NCBI RefSeq assembly: GCF_052857255.1
Contig: NC_135505.1
Coordinates: 23,604,269-23,668,268 of the forward strand
From: Amblyomma americanum
Lineage: Eukaryota > Arthropoda > Arachnida > Ixodida > Ixodidae
Length of the DNA: 64,000 bases
Reading direction: 5' to 3'
The position numbers were made by a program, and so were the translations under genes. The notes below the pieces were generated by a model. The model saw only the letters and a program-made list of their open reading frames with translations. It was not told the origin of the DNA and did not search any database. This document shows, one piece after another, positions 34,210-45,966 of this stretch (position 1 is its first letter; each line of letters begins with the position of its first letter).

Positions 34210-34350
34210 AGTAGAGTGGAGAGCTGGGCGAGTCGGTACATGATTGAAGAAGGAAACCAGCGCAAAAGACGAAGACACGGGAACAAGGAACAGCGTTGTC
34301 CTGTGTTCCTTGTTCCTGTGTCTTTGTCTTTTGGCTGGTTTCCTTCTTCA
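34210..34350 (+). repeat. PLE-type fold-back element
   Basis: Box 'tgggcgagtcggtacatgattg' (34225), then arms 34243-34291 and 34301-34349 with 'gcgcaaaagacgaagacacgg' and its inverse. The duplication ATCTAGCCCTTT (34198-34209, 34351-34362) is 12 bp, the same length as those of the coding PLEs at 3460 and 6761. Confidence 0.8.
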
Positions 34351-34742
34351 ATCTAGCCCTTTCTTGCAAAATTCCGCGGGATCACCGAGTCATCGGAGAA
34401 TTCGCAGGATTTCGAAACCATTACCATCGAGACCTGGAGGGAAGTGGCGGAAACGGGGGAGGGTCTTGACCTCCTAGGAACATCAACATCATCATCCTTA
34501 ATTATTAGCTGCAGGTATACCTGTTTTCCCGCATAATAATTGTGTTCGGTTGCTGGATATTGTACAATATTTAATCAGTATTCTGGCAACTTTTAAATCG
34601 GTAGCGGTATATCACACTTCCCCGGGCTCATAAAAATACACTATTAGTATTCTAATCATCATCGCCATCATCTCGAGGGTCAACGGCATGTGTCGTTCCA
34701 TGATCTTTGCAGTATGTCATACATGAGAACTGGCACGTTTAC

Positions 34743-34866
<124 letters not shown>

Positions 34867-35750
34867 TGTGACATTCCTTGTGTGCTACGAGGTACATTCC
34901 TTGTGTGTGCTACGAGGTACATTCCTTGTGTGTGCTACGAGGTTCCACGTTCGACGGCGCGGCGTAGACGGAGACCCAGATGACAGGCATCATCAATTAC
35001 CCAGCCATGCTCGTTGAGAGTGACAACCAGAACGAAGGGGTCTAAGCCCAACCGGACCCAACCGGACCCGCCGCCGCCGCCGCGGGGAAACAGGCTTTAT
35101 CCTCCCCAATTGGCGTGGCGGTTCCAGGGGCGGCCCTCCCGGGCACATTCCAGGACAAGGGAACTGTCAGCGATCCAGAGCGCGCCTTACCTTGAGGAGC
35201 GAGTGTCAGTTGATGGATGAAGAATGGAGGCCGGTGACCCGCGGGAACTGTCAGCGGGCCAGAGCGCGCCGTACCACAGCCGACGCTATGCGCTACCGCG
35301 AAGACAACCTTCTTTCCCTCGGACTCAACACGTGAGGGGGGCGAGACAATAAGTGCGGTGGTATGTTTGTGCGCCCAAGTGAAAGCCCTAGCCCCCCCTC
35401 CTTCCCCTCCGGCGTGGGCGTCCTCACCCTAGGGAGTGCGGAGAAGAGGATATAAAAATCGAGAAGCAGTACGGAAGAGGCACGCTCAGGACGACATCGT
35501 TCGCCAAGAGGGCCTTCAGCGCCGAAGCCCGTCGGCGTGCAGCTTCTGCCAGCAACCGCTCGAGCAAAACTCCGGAGCCACTCCATCGCCCCCATGAAGT
35601 CGTCGGCACGTAAGCTCGGACACCCCAGCCTCTGATGTATAATCTTAATCATGTGTAATTATTGAATATACCTGTTTGTTTAAACTGAGCCATACGGTGT
35701 CTCTTTGCCTCTCCGTCCCGTGTGGACCTGCGCATTATGGGGTCATCACA
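34867..35750 (+). repeat. Gypsy 5' LTR
   Basis: Begins TGTGACATTCC and ends GGTCATCACA. It has three copies of a 25-bp unit ('gtacattccttgtgtgtgctacgag') at its start and a TATAAAAA promoter box at 35451-35458. Its partner at 41226 has four units. Confidence 0.95.
35451..35458 (+). promoter_or_regulatory. TATA box in Gypsy 5' LTR
   Basis: TATAAAAA about 300 bp before the LTR end, repeated at the same place in the 3' LTR (41836-41843). Placement suits an LTR promoter with transcription starting some 25-30 bp downstream. Confidence 0.6.
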
Positions 35751-35770
35751 CTAATGTCAGAAGTGGGGTC
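35751..35770 (+). promoter_or_regulatory. Primer-binding-like site
   Basis: 'ctaatgtcagaagtggggtc' follows directly on the LTR. The core TGTCAGAAGTGGG is common at this place in Ty3/Gypsy elements of animals, where it pairs with a tRNA 3' end; I cannot name the tRNA with confidence. Confidence 0.55.
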
Positions 35771-35904
35771 TCAAAAGCAAATGTCCTGTGAATGCTGCGA
35801 CAATCATGACTTCAAAATTGTAATCAAAAGGGAATCACGGGACTGATTGTGGGACTTTTACCCCCATTTGAGAGGCTTGAGGCACCGGAGGGCTTGAAAA
35901 AAAA

Positions 35905-36846
35905 ATGTCTTTATCTGAGGGAGCTCCCACTCCACAGCCGTCGCTCGGAGCAAGCATGCTGGCATTAGGAAGCGTCATTCCGACGTTTACAGGAGATAAG
36001 ACAGGGGTTCCAATCTGCGATTTCTTTTCCATGCTAGAAGAGATTGGGAAAATGGGGGGATGGTCCGATGCTCAAATGCTGGGAATGGCGAGGTGTAAGA
36101 TGGCAGGAGCTGCTCATGATTTTGCATGGCGAGACGAAAAAGTAAAATCCACAAAATCATTTGCGGAATTTAAGAAGCTCGCGTTTGAGCATTTCGACAC
36201 TGAACCACGTCACGTGCGGGTACAGAGGTTCCGTGACGCCGGACAGATGGTAGGGGAGGACGTGCGAACGTTTGCGTCGCGGCTTCAGTGCTTAGCGCGC
36301 GATACGTTAAGCAGGGAGGAGGAAGGAGACCAGCTAAAGAAGAAATACGCGGACGATATACTTAAAGAGGAAATGACCGCTTTGTTCGTGGCTGGTCTGC
36401 AAGACCCCGTGCGCCGGTTCGTGCTCTCGCGCAAGCCGAGCAATTTCGACCAAGCCGTGGAGGCCGCATTGGATGAGGAACGAAATGAGGCGTTAACGAC
36501 AGCCGCAGCGAGAGTACGCGTCATAGAGAGAGCGGTGCTCAACCCTGAGGTTGCTCTCTTGACAGAGCTATTAGATCGCTTAGAACAGCTGCTATCTCAG
36601 CAGGTAGAACGCCAGGTTGAAGCGCGCGCTCAACAGCGCTCATTCGCTGGAAACCGGAGACCGCCACAAAGCTACAGGCGCGGTATGCGAGATTTTGAAG
36701 AAATCGTATGCTTCGCTTGCCAGGGTCGCGGACACATCGCCAGGTTCTGCCAAAACGTGCGCCGTGGGGAGCCACAAAGAGAAGCAGGCGAGACACGCCC
36801 TAAGCAAGCCTACAGCGGGGCTCCAGATACCGAGACAAAAAACTAG
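35905..36846 (+). CDS. Gypsy gag
   Basis: Capsid/nucleocapsid polyprotein of 313 residues from ATG 35905 to TAG 36844-36846. The retrotransposon gag capsid region is seen around 'IPTFTGDKTGVPICDFF' and 'FRDAGQMVGEDVRTFASRL'; a coiled stretch follows ('LLTELLDRLEQLLSQQ'); a single CCHC zinc knuckle 'CFACQGRGHIARFC' lies near the end. The stop codon immediately follows the slippery site. Intact frame. Packages element RNA in virus-like particles. Confidence 0.92.
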   Translation: MSLSEGAPTPQPSLGASMLALGSVIPTFTGDKTGVPICDFFSMLEEIGKMGGWSDAQMLGMARCKMAGAAHDFAWRDEKVKSTKSFAEFKKLAFEHFDTEPRHVRVQRFRDAGQMVGEDVRTFASRLQCLARDTLSREEEGDQLKKKYADDILKEEMTALFVAGLQDPVRRFVLSRKPSNFDQAVEAALDEERNEALTTAAARVRVIERAVLNPEVALLTELLDRLEQLLSQQVERQVEARAQQRSFAGNRRPPQSYRRGMRDFEEIVCFACQGRGHIARFCQNVRRGEPQREAGETRPKQAYSGAPDTETKN

Positions 36847-36879
36847 TTAGTCCTCCCCAGCCTGAGGAGCGTGGGGAGG
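36837..36879 (+). promoter_or_regulatory. -1 ribosomal frameshift signal (gag-pol)
   Basis: Heptamer A-AAA-AAC (36837-36843) in gag phase, followed at once by TAG. Eight nucleotides later an 8-bp GC-rich stem can form: CCTCCCCA (36852-36859) with TGGGGAGG (36872-36879), 12-nt loop. Pol is open in the -1 frame from the heptamer onward. This fits the standard slippery-site, spacer, stem layout. Confidence 0.85.
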
Positions 36880-39800
36880 GAGCAGTGGATGATGAGGTGG
36901 TGGTAGTTTGTGTGGCCGACGAGGCATGCCCTGTTGTGCGTTGCAAGTTAAATGGTTGTTGCATGGAATTGTTGATAGATACGGGGTCAAAGGTGACATT
37001 GCTTAAGGAGAGCAGTTTTAACACGCTTCGAAGGAAGGGGGACCGCGAGGTGTTGGAAGCGTCTGGTGGTATGGCAACCAAATTTGTAGGCATAACGGGG
37101 GATCCTCTTGGCATAAGTGGACTCTACCGGTTACACTTCTCTCTCGGCGGAATTGCATTGGAGCACCCCTGCTACGTATGCCCGGACACGGTGTCTCTGC
37201 CAAACGGAGTGTCAGGTATATTAGGGCAGGATTTTTTGAGAAAAGGGAAGGTAGTAGTCTCATTCTCTGAGGAAGAGGTTAATGCGGGCGGATCAAAAGT
37301 TCCGTTTTTGAACAGGAGAGGCGCTGAGATTCGCATTACCGATATTGACACCCGTCAAACAGTGGGATCATTGGAGAAGGTATATTCGCGGGTTGCCGTC
37401 AGGCTGGTCGATGAGGCGGTCGTCCTTCCTTGGTCGGAGCACATTTTGTACGCGTTTGTGCCTTCAGATGTAGAGAGCGGCGCCGTGGGAGTGCTTGAGC
37501 CGGTCGACTCTCTCAGCAATGGCCTGAAGGCAGCCGCGTGCCTCGTGACAGTTAACGACGCCCACAGAGTGCCCCTACGGGTGGTTAACTGTAGCCAGCA
37601 GCCACTGAGACTTCCCAAGAACAAAACATTGGCTTTCTTCACCTCTGCGATAGAGAAACGTGAGCCCACCGATACGGTACTCGCAACGGTAGAGCATGCT
37701 AGTCCTTCGGCTGCTCCAAAGGTGTCGTTCGATCTTTCTCACGTAAAATCCAGGGAGAGGGAGGCTCTGGCTGGTTTGCTGAACGACTACTCGGAAGTAT
37801 TCGCCGCGTCCAACCTGGATTTGGGCTGCTGTGGCATTATAAAGCACAGGATAGAAACCGGCACTTCATCGCCCGTTTACCAGCGTGCGTACAGGATTCC
37901 TTACTCCCAACGTGAGGAGATGGAGCGGCAGGTGCAGGACCTGATTGATCGCGGCATTGTCGAACACTCAAAGTCACCCTGGGGAGCACCAGCACTATTG
38001 GTGGAAAAGCCAGATGGCTCGTATCGATTGGTAGTGGACTACCGCAAACTAAATGCCGTAACTCGCATCGATCCATACCCCATCCCCAATATACAGGAGA
38101 CGCTTTCTCAGCTGGGCTCTGCCAGGTACTTCATGGTAGTGGACATGGCGGCGGGATTCTGGCAGATAGCAATGGATCCGGCAGATGCCGAGAAAACGGC
38201 ATTCAACACGCCCTCAGGGCACTATGAATGGAAAAGAATGCCGATGGGTCTGGCCAACAGCCCTGCTGTCTGGCAGAGAACCGCTGATGTTATCCTGGCA
38301 GGTCTTCTGGGGAGGCTGTGCTTCGTGTATATGGATGACATTATCATATACAGTGAAAGTTTTGAGAACCATTTGCGCGATATTGAGCAGGTTTTGGTGC
38401 GACTAAGAGGAGCGGGTCTCAAGCTGAAGCCCTCTAAGTGCCAATTCCTCAAAAACGAGGTGAAATACCTCGGGCACGTTGTTTCAGCTGACGGCGTGCG
38501 ACCGGACCCTGAGAAACTAAGGTGTGTCTCAGATTTTCCATCCCCGACTAGCGTCCGCCAGGTCCGGCAGTTTCTCGGCCTGATCGGTTACTACCGAAGG
38601 CACATAGAGGAGTTCGCCAAGCTTGCTAAGCCGCTCACCGCCTTAACAGACAAAAATGTCGCCTTTCGCTGGGACTAAAACGCGGAGAATGCTTTTGGGG
38701 CCCTGAAAAGGAAGCTAATGAGTGCACCGCTGTTGCGCCACCCGGATTTTAATTTGCCCTTCGTTATGGCCACAGATGCGTCAAAGTTCGCAGTTGGTGC
38801 CGTGCTCTCTCAGGTTATCGAGGGCAAAGAACATCCCGTTGCTTTTGCTAGCCGACAGCTGAGCCCCACAGAGCAAAAGTACGGAGCTACGGAAAGGGAG
38901 TGCCTCGCCGTTGTCTGGGCAGTAAAGCACTTCAGATGCTACCTTTACGGCCGCAAATTCAAGCTAGTCACAGACTGCCATCCTCTGAAATGGGTGATGA
39001 GTGTCAGGGACCCTAGCTCGCGACTCGCTAGATGGAATCTACACCTGCAGGAATACTGCTTTGAAGTTGAGCACAAGTCAGGAAAGACGCATCTGAATGC
39101 TGATGCACTCAGCCGCACAGCTGCCGTGGCAGCTATAGATGAGTTTGTCCCCGTAGTCGACCCCGCCGAATTACGCACAGAGCAGTGCAAAGATCCTGAC
39201 CTGAAGCGAATAATCGAAAGCTTAGAGGGCGCACCGTCTCACCCCGAACAGCTAGGTTATTTCATTGGCAAAGACGGCACCCTGTGTCGGCGCACGAGGC
39301 CAACCAGGAAAGGGAGACCAGAGAAAACCGCTTGGGAGAGAGTCGTCATACCTCGGTCGTGGACAGAAAGGGTTCTTCGCGCGTTTCACGATGCGCCATG
39401 CGCCGGTCATTTTGGCGTAGCGAAGACACGCAGGCGTGTGGAGCGTTTGTACTTTTGGAGTGGCATGCGACAGGATGTTAGAGACTACTGTGCGAAGTGT
39501 CATTCCTGTCTCGAAAGAAAAACACCCAAGGGACGAAGACCAGCTCCAATTCAGCCGTTCCCTGAGGTTTCGGCTCCCTTCGAGCGGACAGGTATGGACA
39601 TAATGGGCCCATTGCCCACGACCACTTCCGGAAACAAGTACATTTTAGTATTTGTCGACCACCTTTCAAAATACGCGGATGCGGTAGCACTCCCAGATCA
39701 GAAGGCAGACACGGTTGCAAGAGCATTTGTCGAACAGATCGTGCTCCGACATGGACCCCCGAGGCAACTCTTGACAGATCGGGGAACGAACTTCGTGTCG

Positions 39801-40732
39801 CAGCTAATGAGGAGAGTTTGCGAGCTGCTTAAGATCGCTAAGAAACAGTCAACACCGTACCATCCGGCTTGCAACGGCGCGCTGGAGCGACTGAACCAAA
39901 CCGTGGCCGGGTTCCTGTCGCATTTTGTTTCGCGCGACCAGCGGGACTGGGACTTGTGGCTCCCGTATGCAATGTTTGCCTACAATTCCGCAGCACACGA
40001 GAGCACGGGCGAATCGCCATTCTTTCTTCTCTACGGCCGAGACCCGGACCAGCCTAGTGAAGTGCCAGAGGGCCCCCGTCGTGTCCCATACGCTTCACTG
40101 GACGACTATAAGGTGGAGCTAGAATCGCGCTTGCAAGTGGCGAGGGACATCGCAAAGGAGGCCTTAAAGAAAGCGGCGAAGCGCAGGAAGGAGGTGCACG
40201 ATCGCAGTGCTAGAGACGCGCCATTTAATGTGGGGGACAGCGTGTACATTGAAATTGCCAAAGGCAGATTGGGCTAGCTCGTAAGTTCCAGACGAAGTGG
40301 AGCGGACCGTGCGAGGTTGTCGAGAAGCTTTCTCCGGTAAACTTCAGAGTCCGAGACGTGAACCGGCGCTTGATAAGGATACACGCAAATCGCCTCAAGT
40401 CGGCACCGGTTCAGTATTCACGAAATGAGGAAAGGGAAAGCGCGGATTTTGATGGGGACAGAAGTGAAGCGGAGCGCGCAGATAGTTCGCAAGAAACGCC
40501 CTCTCCTGCATTTGTTCGGCAGGCGCCAGAGGTGACGGCCGGAATGCCACCGGATTTACTTCATGCATTGCTAGAAAAAGAAGCGCGCGAGGTTGCCGCG
40601 CAGATAACGCCAGGAGAGGCTCCTGCCACGAGCCCTCGCGAGTCCCAAAGCAGACAAAGGGTCACAGACTTACTTAGTATGACTCATGAAGGCCGATATC
40701 CGCTGCGAAATCGGAAAGCTAAGTCGGACTAA
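36837..40732 (+). pseudogene. Gypsy pol (PR-RT-RH-IN), one stop and one frameshift
   Basis: Aspartic protease 'LIDTGSKVTLL' (about 36970-37000); reverse transcriptase from 'DLIDRGIVEHSKSPWGAP' to the YMDD box 'FVYMDDIIIYSESF' (about 38325) and 'LGLIGYYRRHI'; RNase H 'MATDASKFAVGAVLS' and 'ATERECLAVVWAVKHF'; integrase H2C2 finger 'HDAPCAGHFG..CAKCHSC' and D-D-E in 'GMDIMGPLP', 'LLTDRGTNF', 'NGALERLNQ'. An in-frame TAA (38676-38678) lies between RT and RNase H. A 1-nt loss near 40272 shifts the C-terminal tail, which continues to 40732 ('GRYPLRNRKAKSD'). All catalytic residues are kept. Confidence 0.93.
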
Positions 40733-41225
40733 TGGTGTAAACAGAGCGGAGTTGTGAACTGGTCAGAATTGTGTAATGCCGCAGCTCATAACATTGCTAT
40801 ATGCGTATGTGTTAAGTTATCGGAGTTAGTAGTTAAACCTTTCTGTCATTAAGTAACACCTTCACAGGAGAGCATGCGGAGCGCATGCAGAACCTGCCCT
40901 ACTTCCTTTCGTTATCTATATTTTTGTCTGTGCCGTGATCGTGCTAGAAGTGGGAGCTCCTTTGTAACTGTGGTAAATTTATTTCGTCCAGTTTGGACTA
41001 GAAAGGAGAGGCTTGGGTGCTGAGTTTCATGTTTATCTGTAAAAGAAGATCAGTGCTGCCCCTGGAGACGCCAGTTATGACAGCGGAGGCATATGGTGTT
41101 GTGCAGTGGTGTTGAGTGCAGCGAAAAGTGTTTTGTCGGACGCACTGTGCGAGGCGATTCAGAAAGACAAGGGGAGCTGCAGGGACTCAAATGTTCGGAG
41201 AACATTCTTCTGGAGGGTGAGCGAG
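40733..41225 (+). other. Gypsy 3' region, no env
   Basis: Between the end of pol and the 3' LTR there is no envelope-like frame, signal peptide or membrane segment. It ends in the purine tract GGAGGGTGAGCGAG (41212-41225), the likely plus-strand primer. Confidence 0.75.
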
Positions 41226-42134
41226 TGTGACATTCCTTGTGTGCTACGAGGTAGATTCCTTGTGTGTGCTACGAGGTACATTCCTTGTGTGTGCTACGAG
41301 GTACATTCCTTGTGTGTGCTACGAGGTTCCACGTTCGACGGCGCGGCGTAGACGGAGACCCAGATGACAGGCATCATCAATTACCCAGCCATGCTCGTTG
41401 AGAGTGACAACCAGAACGAAGGGTTCTAAGCCCAACCGGACCCAACCAGACCCACCGCCACCGCCGCGGGGAAACAGGCTTTATCCTCCCCAATTGGCGT
41501 GGCGGTTCCAGGGGCGGCCCTCCCGGGCACATTCCAGGACAAGGGAACTGTCAGCGATCCAGAGCGCGCCTTACCTTGAGGAGCGAGTGTCAGTTGATGG
41601 ATGAAGAATGGAGGCCGGTGACCCGCGGGAACTGTCAGCGGGCCAGAGCGCGCCGTACCACAGCCGACGCTATGCGCTACCGCGAAGACAACCTTCTTTC
41701 CCTCGGACTCAACACGTGATGGGGGGCGAGACAATAAGTGCGGTGGTATGTTTGTGCGCCCAAGTGAAAGCCCTAGCCCCCCTCCTTCCCCTCCGGCGTG
41801 GGCGTCCTCACCCTAGGGAGTGTGGAGAAGAGGATATAAAAATCGAGAAGCAGTACGGAAGGGGGACGCTCAGGACGACATCGTTCGCCAAGAGGGCCTT
41901 CAGCGCCGAAGCCCGACGGCGTGCAGCTTCTGCCAGCAACCGCTCGAGCCCAACTCCGGAGCCACTCCATCGCCCCCATGAAGTCGTCGGCACGTAAGCT
42001 CGGACGCCCCAGCCTCTGATGTATAATCTTAATCATGTGTAATTATTGAATATACCTGTTTGTTTAAACTGAGCCATACGGTGTCTCTTTGCCTCTCCGT
42101 CCCGTGTGGACCTGCGCATTATGGGGTCATCACA
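41226..42134 (+). repeat. Gypsy 3' LTR
   Basis: TGTGACATTCC to GGTCATCACA. One 25-bp unit more than the 5' LTR and about 14 single differences by eye. Confidence 0.95.
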
Positions 42135-42267
<133 letters not shown>

Positions 42268-42436
42268 GTTGCCAGGAAGAAAGAAATGGAAAGTGCACAG
42301 GCCTGCACACTGGCTCAAGCCGAGCCACAATCGCATGTGTAGTAATGTCGGATCTCATATGGATCTTGAAATTGGGGTGGGAGGGGTGGGTGGGGCCTGC
42401 TATGATGTGAAATTACATTGTTGACACGTGACAGTG

Positions 42437-42640
42437 TGACGTCATATTACTTCGTCATCACGTGACTAAGTTTGACGTCACATTACATGGTTATCACGAG
42501 ACCTGATATGACGTCACACTCATATGATGCCATCTTTAATTATACTAATTAGTATTAGCGTTACCTGGTTACATTATTAGCATTAATTAATTATGTAACG
42601 TCATCGACTTCGTCGCGTGACTCGTCGGCTTGTGACGTCA
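42437..42640. promoter_or_regulatory. Cluster of TGACGTCA palindromes
   Basis: Four perfect TGACGTCA octamers at 42437, 42473, 42509 and 42633, with CACGTGA E-box-like words between. TGACGTCA is the full cAMP response element in animals. It lies inside the hAT-like element, about 1 kb before an arylsulfatase exon. No promoter evidence otherwise. Confidence 0.35.
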
Positions 42641-43684
42641 CATGCTGCCGTTTCTTGCTGACATTTTTTTGCGTATACGACATTGACAGTCCGCTATCTA
42701 ATGCTTTCGCATTAGTAAAAGAAGCCACTCGCTTTTACACAGACAGAAATACAATGCGCCTCTGTTGGTCTACTACAATCGAAGCTTAAGTGTTTTCGAA
42801 GGCAGCATACAGAGGACTGAAAAGAGCGTTTTCTGGGTGACAGAATTATCTACGCTGAGTCCTGTCGGTATGCCGGACAGAGCTAGAAAATCGAAATATA
42901 CTGATATGCGTCTGCGTAGCCGTCGCATTAGAAAGTGCATCGACGACCAGTTTCTTTACATTCGCTATTGTCGAGTCTAAAAAGAGTATCGCGAATACCT
43001 TCCCCCGCCTCCCAATTTCTGGTGGATGGCGTAGAAGGTTTGTCAATTGCCGGTTCGTGCATGAATGAACGAGAAGCATTCAATAGGAACAAGTATATAT
43101 ATGCATACACGAAGCAGGTTGCCGAATATTTACACAGGTAAAATACTCACCGACGTACTAATGGTAATAGCGTATGGGACATCCCTGCCCGCAAGCCATG
43201 AACTCTGCAAGGGTTCATCCCAGATTAAGCTTCTCCTATACTGTGTGCATATCAATAGTGTTTGTACACACCTTATTAAATAACACCATCATCATTTTGG
43301 CTTTCCTGTCACACAGGATTCTCAGAACTATTTTAACTGAAAAACTTAATCGCTTTTTGTTCTTTTGTTTGTTTTCTGAGGTCGGGCAGCCAACCTCAAC
43401 CTCAAGTTTTGTGGTTGAGGTGAGGTTGAGTGAGGGCGGCAGTGGCCTCAGGAAAATTGAGGTGAGGGTGTCTCAGGAGACCTAAACCTCAACTGATGAG
43501 GTTGATGTTGAGTGAGGTAGGCAAATGTTTTTTTTGAGGTTGACGTGAGGTCGAGATTTTTCAGATCAAATACCCACCTCTGAATGTGGCAGTGCAAAAT
43601 ATGCAGGGACACCATCTTTCGCTTTCCTGGACAGACCCTGAACAGCTCGCTCTGCAGCACTGAGCGCCCAATGTCTTCTTGCAG

Positions 43685-43834
43685 ACGTACACCCTTCATG
43701 GAAAAACGCTGTCTTCCTGGGGCCTGGACCTGCGCCGTGACTTCTCTATCGTCAGTGACAAGGCCGGCCAGTATTCCACAACCTTGTTCACTGATGAGGC
43801 AGTGGATGTGATTCGTTCTCATAACTACTCAAAG
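43685..43834 (+). CDS. Arylsulfatase B-like gene, exon
   Basis: 50 codons, phase 0 at both ends: 'TYTLHGKTLSSWGLDLRRDF', 'SIVSDKAGQYSTTLFTDEAV', 'DVIRSHNYSK'. This matches the family segment with 'G..STxLFTxEAVxxI' that follows the WHLG exon. The acceptor 'cttcttgcag' is 102 bp from the right end of the hAT-like element; GTACTT donor. Confidence 0.88.
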
Positions 43835-45839
43835 GTACTTGGGGCACGCGTCGATGGTAATTATAGCTCGGTGGCCGCCCTGCGCATCGCGTATGTTCGA
43901 ACCACTTCTGGTAAGGGTGTAACTGTCCCGCATGAACTGGACGGATTCGGAAAGAGGAATATGTTCTAGCCAGTGAGTATGCATGCAGCGAGTGGAAGGA
44001 ATTTCGAAATGTTTCTCTTATTCGCCCTATATATACCAGGTAAATGCGCAGCTCAAACCTGGGTAGCACGTCACCAGCTCTGGCGCATGGCCCGGGGTAC
44101 GGCGCCAGCGGTTAAAGCTGCTCGCTTCACGGCGCTGGGCCTTTTCTCCGATAACCCTTTACGCATGTTCTGCCCATCTGAAGCTAACTCAGCCGAATCA
44201 GAATTGTCTTGTGCATTAAAAAGCTCGATTTCTTTAGTGCCATCTCTGCATGGTTATGGTGATCTGTGTGTTTACTGAGGTCAGGCTGAGCCTCCGCCAT
44301 TATTTATTCTTTAAAATAAAAACAAAATTCAGCGTACCGCTCAAAGCTGGGTCTAAATGCCTTTGATGTGCGCACGGGAGTTGGTAGCTTCCACCGGCAT
44401 TTTATCGGCTGCTGTAAATCCGCAGCTTGCTTTAGCTACTAGAAATCACTACATATGGGGCTCGTCACAGCACTCAGTGTTTAACGCGTGTCAGTCGTCT
44501 GGCAGCTGTTTATTATCTGCTCCATGTTCAGTGTTCCTGATATTAGTGGTAGTAAGTCGCCAAAAATTCCGAGTTAGCCATGGACGCAACCTGTCATTGA
44601 GAGCTTGTAAATAGTACTGTTGGGTTTTACCTCCACCATAGCCTTAGAGAATAAACGCGTTCGACGTTAAAGCTAAAAGGAAGACAAAGGGGAAGTTGTC
44701 CTGTATCGATGAATTTCCGCATTCTAACGACAAAGCGACTACTCATTACCAGGAATTAGGGACAGCGCCGCCGCTAAGCCTAGCTGCCATTCACACCCAG
44801 TTTCGCACCCGTTCTCTTTCTTAGTCACGGATGATGTCAAAGCGTTTTTCTTTAATGTTTCAGCCATGCGCCACGTAGTAGCAACCAAAGGAGATTGAAG
44901 AGTTTCTTCCGAATTGTTTATAATGTTCATTGCAACGGGCTCTTTCGAAGGCTAGAAGAGGTTTAAATATGAAATGCAGGTGTCAACGCCACCGGAGGTT
45001 CTCGCCGACAAACTGGGATCACGTGGCGGCACTGTTTTGCGAGCACATTCCCGAGACTAGGCTACACCAGCATTCACTTCGTAGCGGTGATCGAAAATCC
45101 ATATTCGGAATCGACATCAATGTTCGTTGGCGCACGCGCGCAGCCTGAACAATTGAATTACAACTTGTAAATAGTGTATATATGCCCTCACCCCTATCTC
45201 TTTCCTGCTATCCCCTCACCTCTTTCGTTTCACTTCTTCAAACTGCCTGCTATCCTTTATTTCCGCAACCCCAGCTCAGGTGCCGCCGATTAGTGTTGGC
45301 AGATGCCGGGGTGAGCAAACATCTTTTACCTTCCTTTTGTTATTTTAAATAAATAATCACTATATATAATCGACATCACGAGATTGGATCGCGTGGCGGG
45401 ACAAAAAAAACTCACAGGACGGTTACTGTTCAGGCGTTTAGTTTAGTTTAGGCGTTTAGTCACGTGGCCACTGGTGTAGTGGCCACGTGATGCACTCCTG
45501 CACTGGCCGGCGGCTGTTCCAAACAGAGCCACCCGTAGGCTTATGCGACCCGCCGTTTACGCCGACCGCGACGAGAAAACCAGGGATGGGCGCCTAACAG
45601 CTATCGCTGTAAAATATTCGTTTGAAATCTACTTTTCCTAAGGAAAAGACACATGAAAGTAGCCAGAAACACCCGGACAATCGGCGTGTATTGCGAAAGA
45701 AAGCTGAACGGGGGGGGGGGGGGGGGGGTAATCAGTGTCTCTCTCACGCAGTCTAAAGAGAGTGCCAGCTTCGGCTCGGCTGCCTTTGCGGATTCGTGCG
45801 AGGCCTACACTGACTTGTTCCTGTTCTTTCCCTGTTCAG
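43835..45839 (+). other. Intron 4 of the arylsulfatase-like gene
   Basis: 2,005 bp, GT-AG. 45150-45370 looks like a LINE 3' UTR ('ccccagctcaggtgccgccgattag', '(aaat) tail'). A poly-G run occupies about 45711-45729, 110 bp before the acceptor. Otherwise nothing recognised. Confidence 0.6.
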
Positions 45840-45966
45840 CCGCTGCTGCTGTACCTGTCCCACCAAGCGGTTCACGTGGGCAACTCCTATCACCCGCTCG
45901 AGGCGCCCGCCGAGAGCATCAGGAAGTTCGAGCATATCAAGGACCTCGATCGACGCCTGCACGCCG
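45840..45966 (+). CDS. Arylsulfatase B-like gene, exon with active-site His
   Basis: Starts after 'ccctgttcag', reads 'PLLLYLSHQAVHVGNSYHPL', 'EAPAESIRKFEHIKDLDRRL' and 'HAG', and ends in phase 1 at a GTGAGG donor. The His in 'HQAVH' matches the conserved substrate/active-site His of arylsulfatase B. The next exon (expected to begin with the 'MVxxLDxxVG' segment and the DNGG motif) is not visible in the rest of the window. Confidence 0.88.

Larger units (their letters stand above)
34867..42134 (+). mobile_element. Ty3/Gypsy LTR retrotransposon, full length
   Basis: 7,268 bp with two LTRs (884 and 909 bp), 4-bp duplication CTGT (34863-34866, 42135-42138), primer-binding-like site, gag, -1 frameshift site, pol with protease-RT-RNase H-integrase order, a 3' region without env, and a purine tract before the 3' LTR. 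The LTRs differ at about 14 positions by hand count plus one 25-bp unit, so the insertion is young. Pol has one stop and one frameshift. Confidence 0.95.

Noticed and set aside
40733..41225. Envelope gene of an errantivirus-type Gypsy
   Set aside because: No frame of useful length, signal peptide or membrane segment lies between pol and the 3' LTR.
34867..42134. Repeated proteins in LTRs (35014-35220, 41398-41604 and antisense frames)
   Set aside because: They are the same non-coding LTR sequence translated twice; no independent evidence for a gene.
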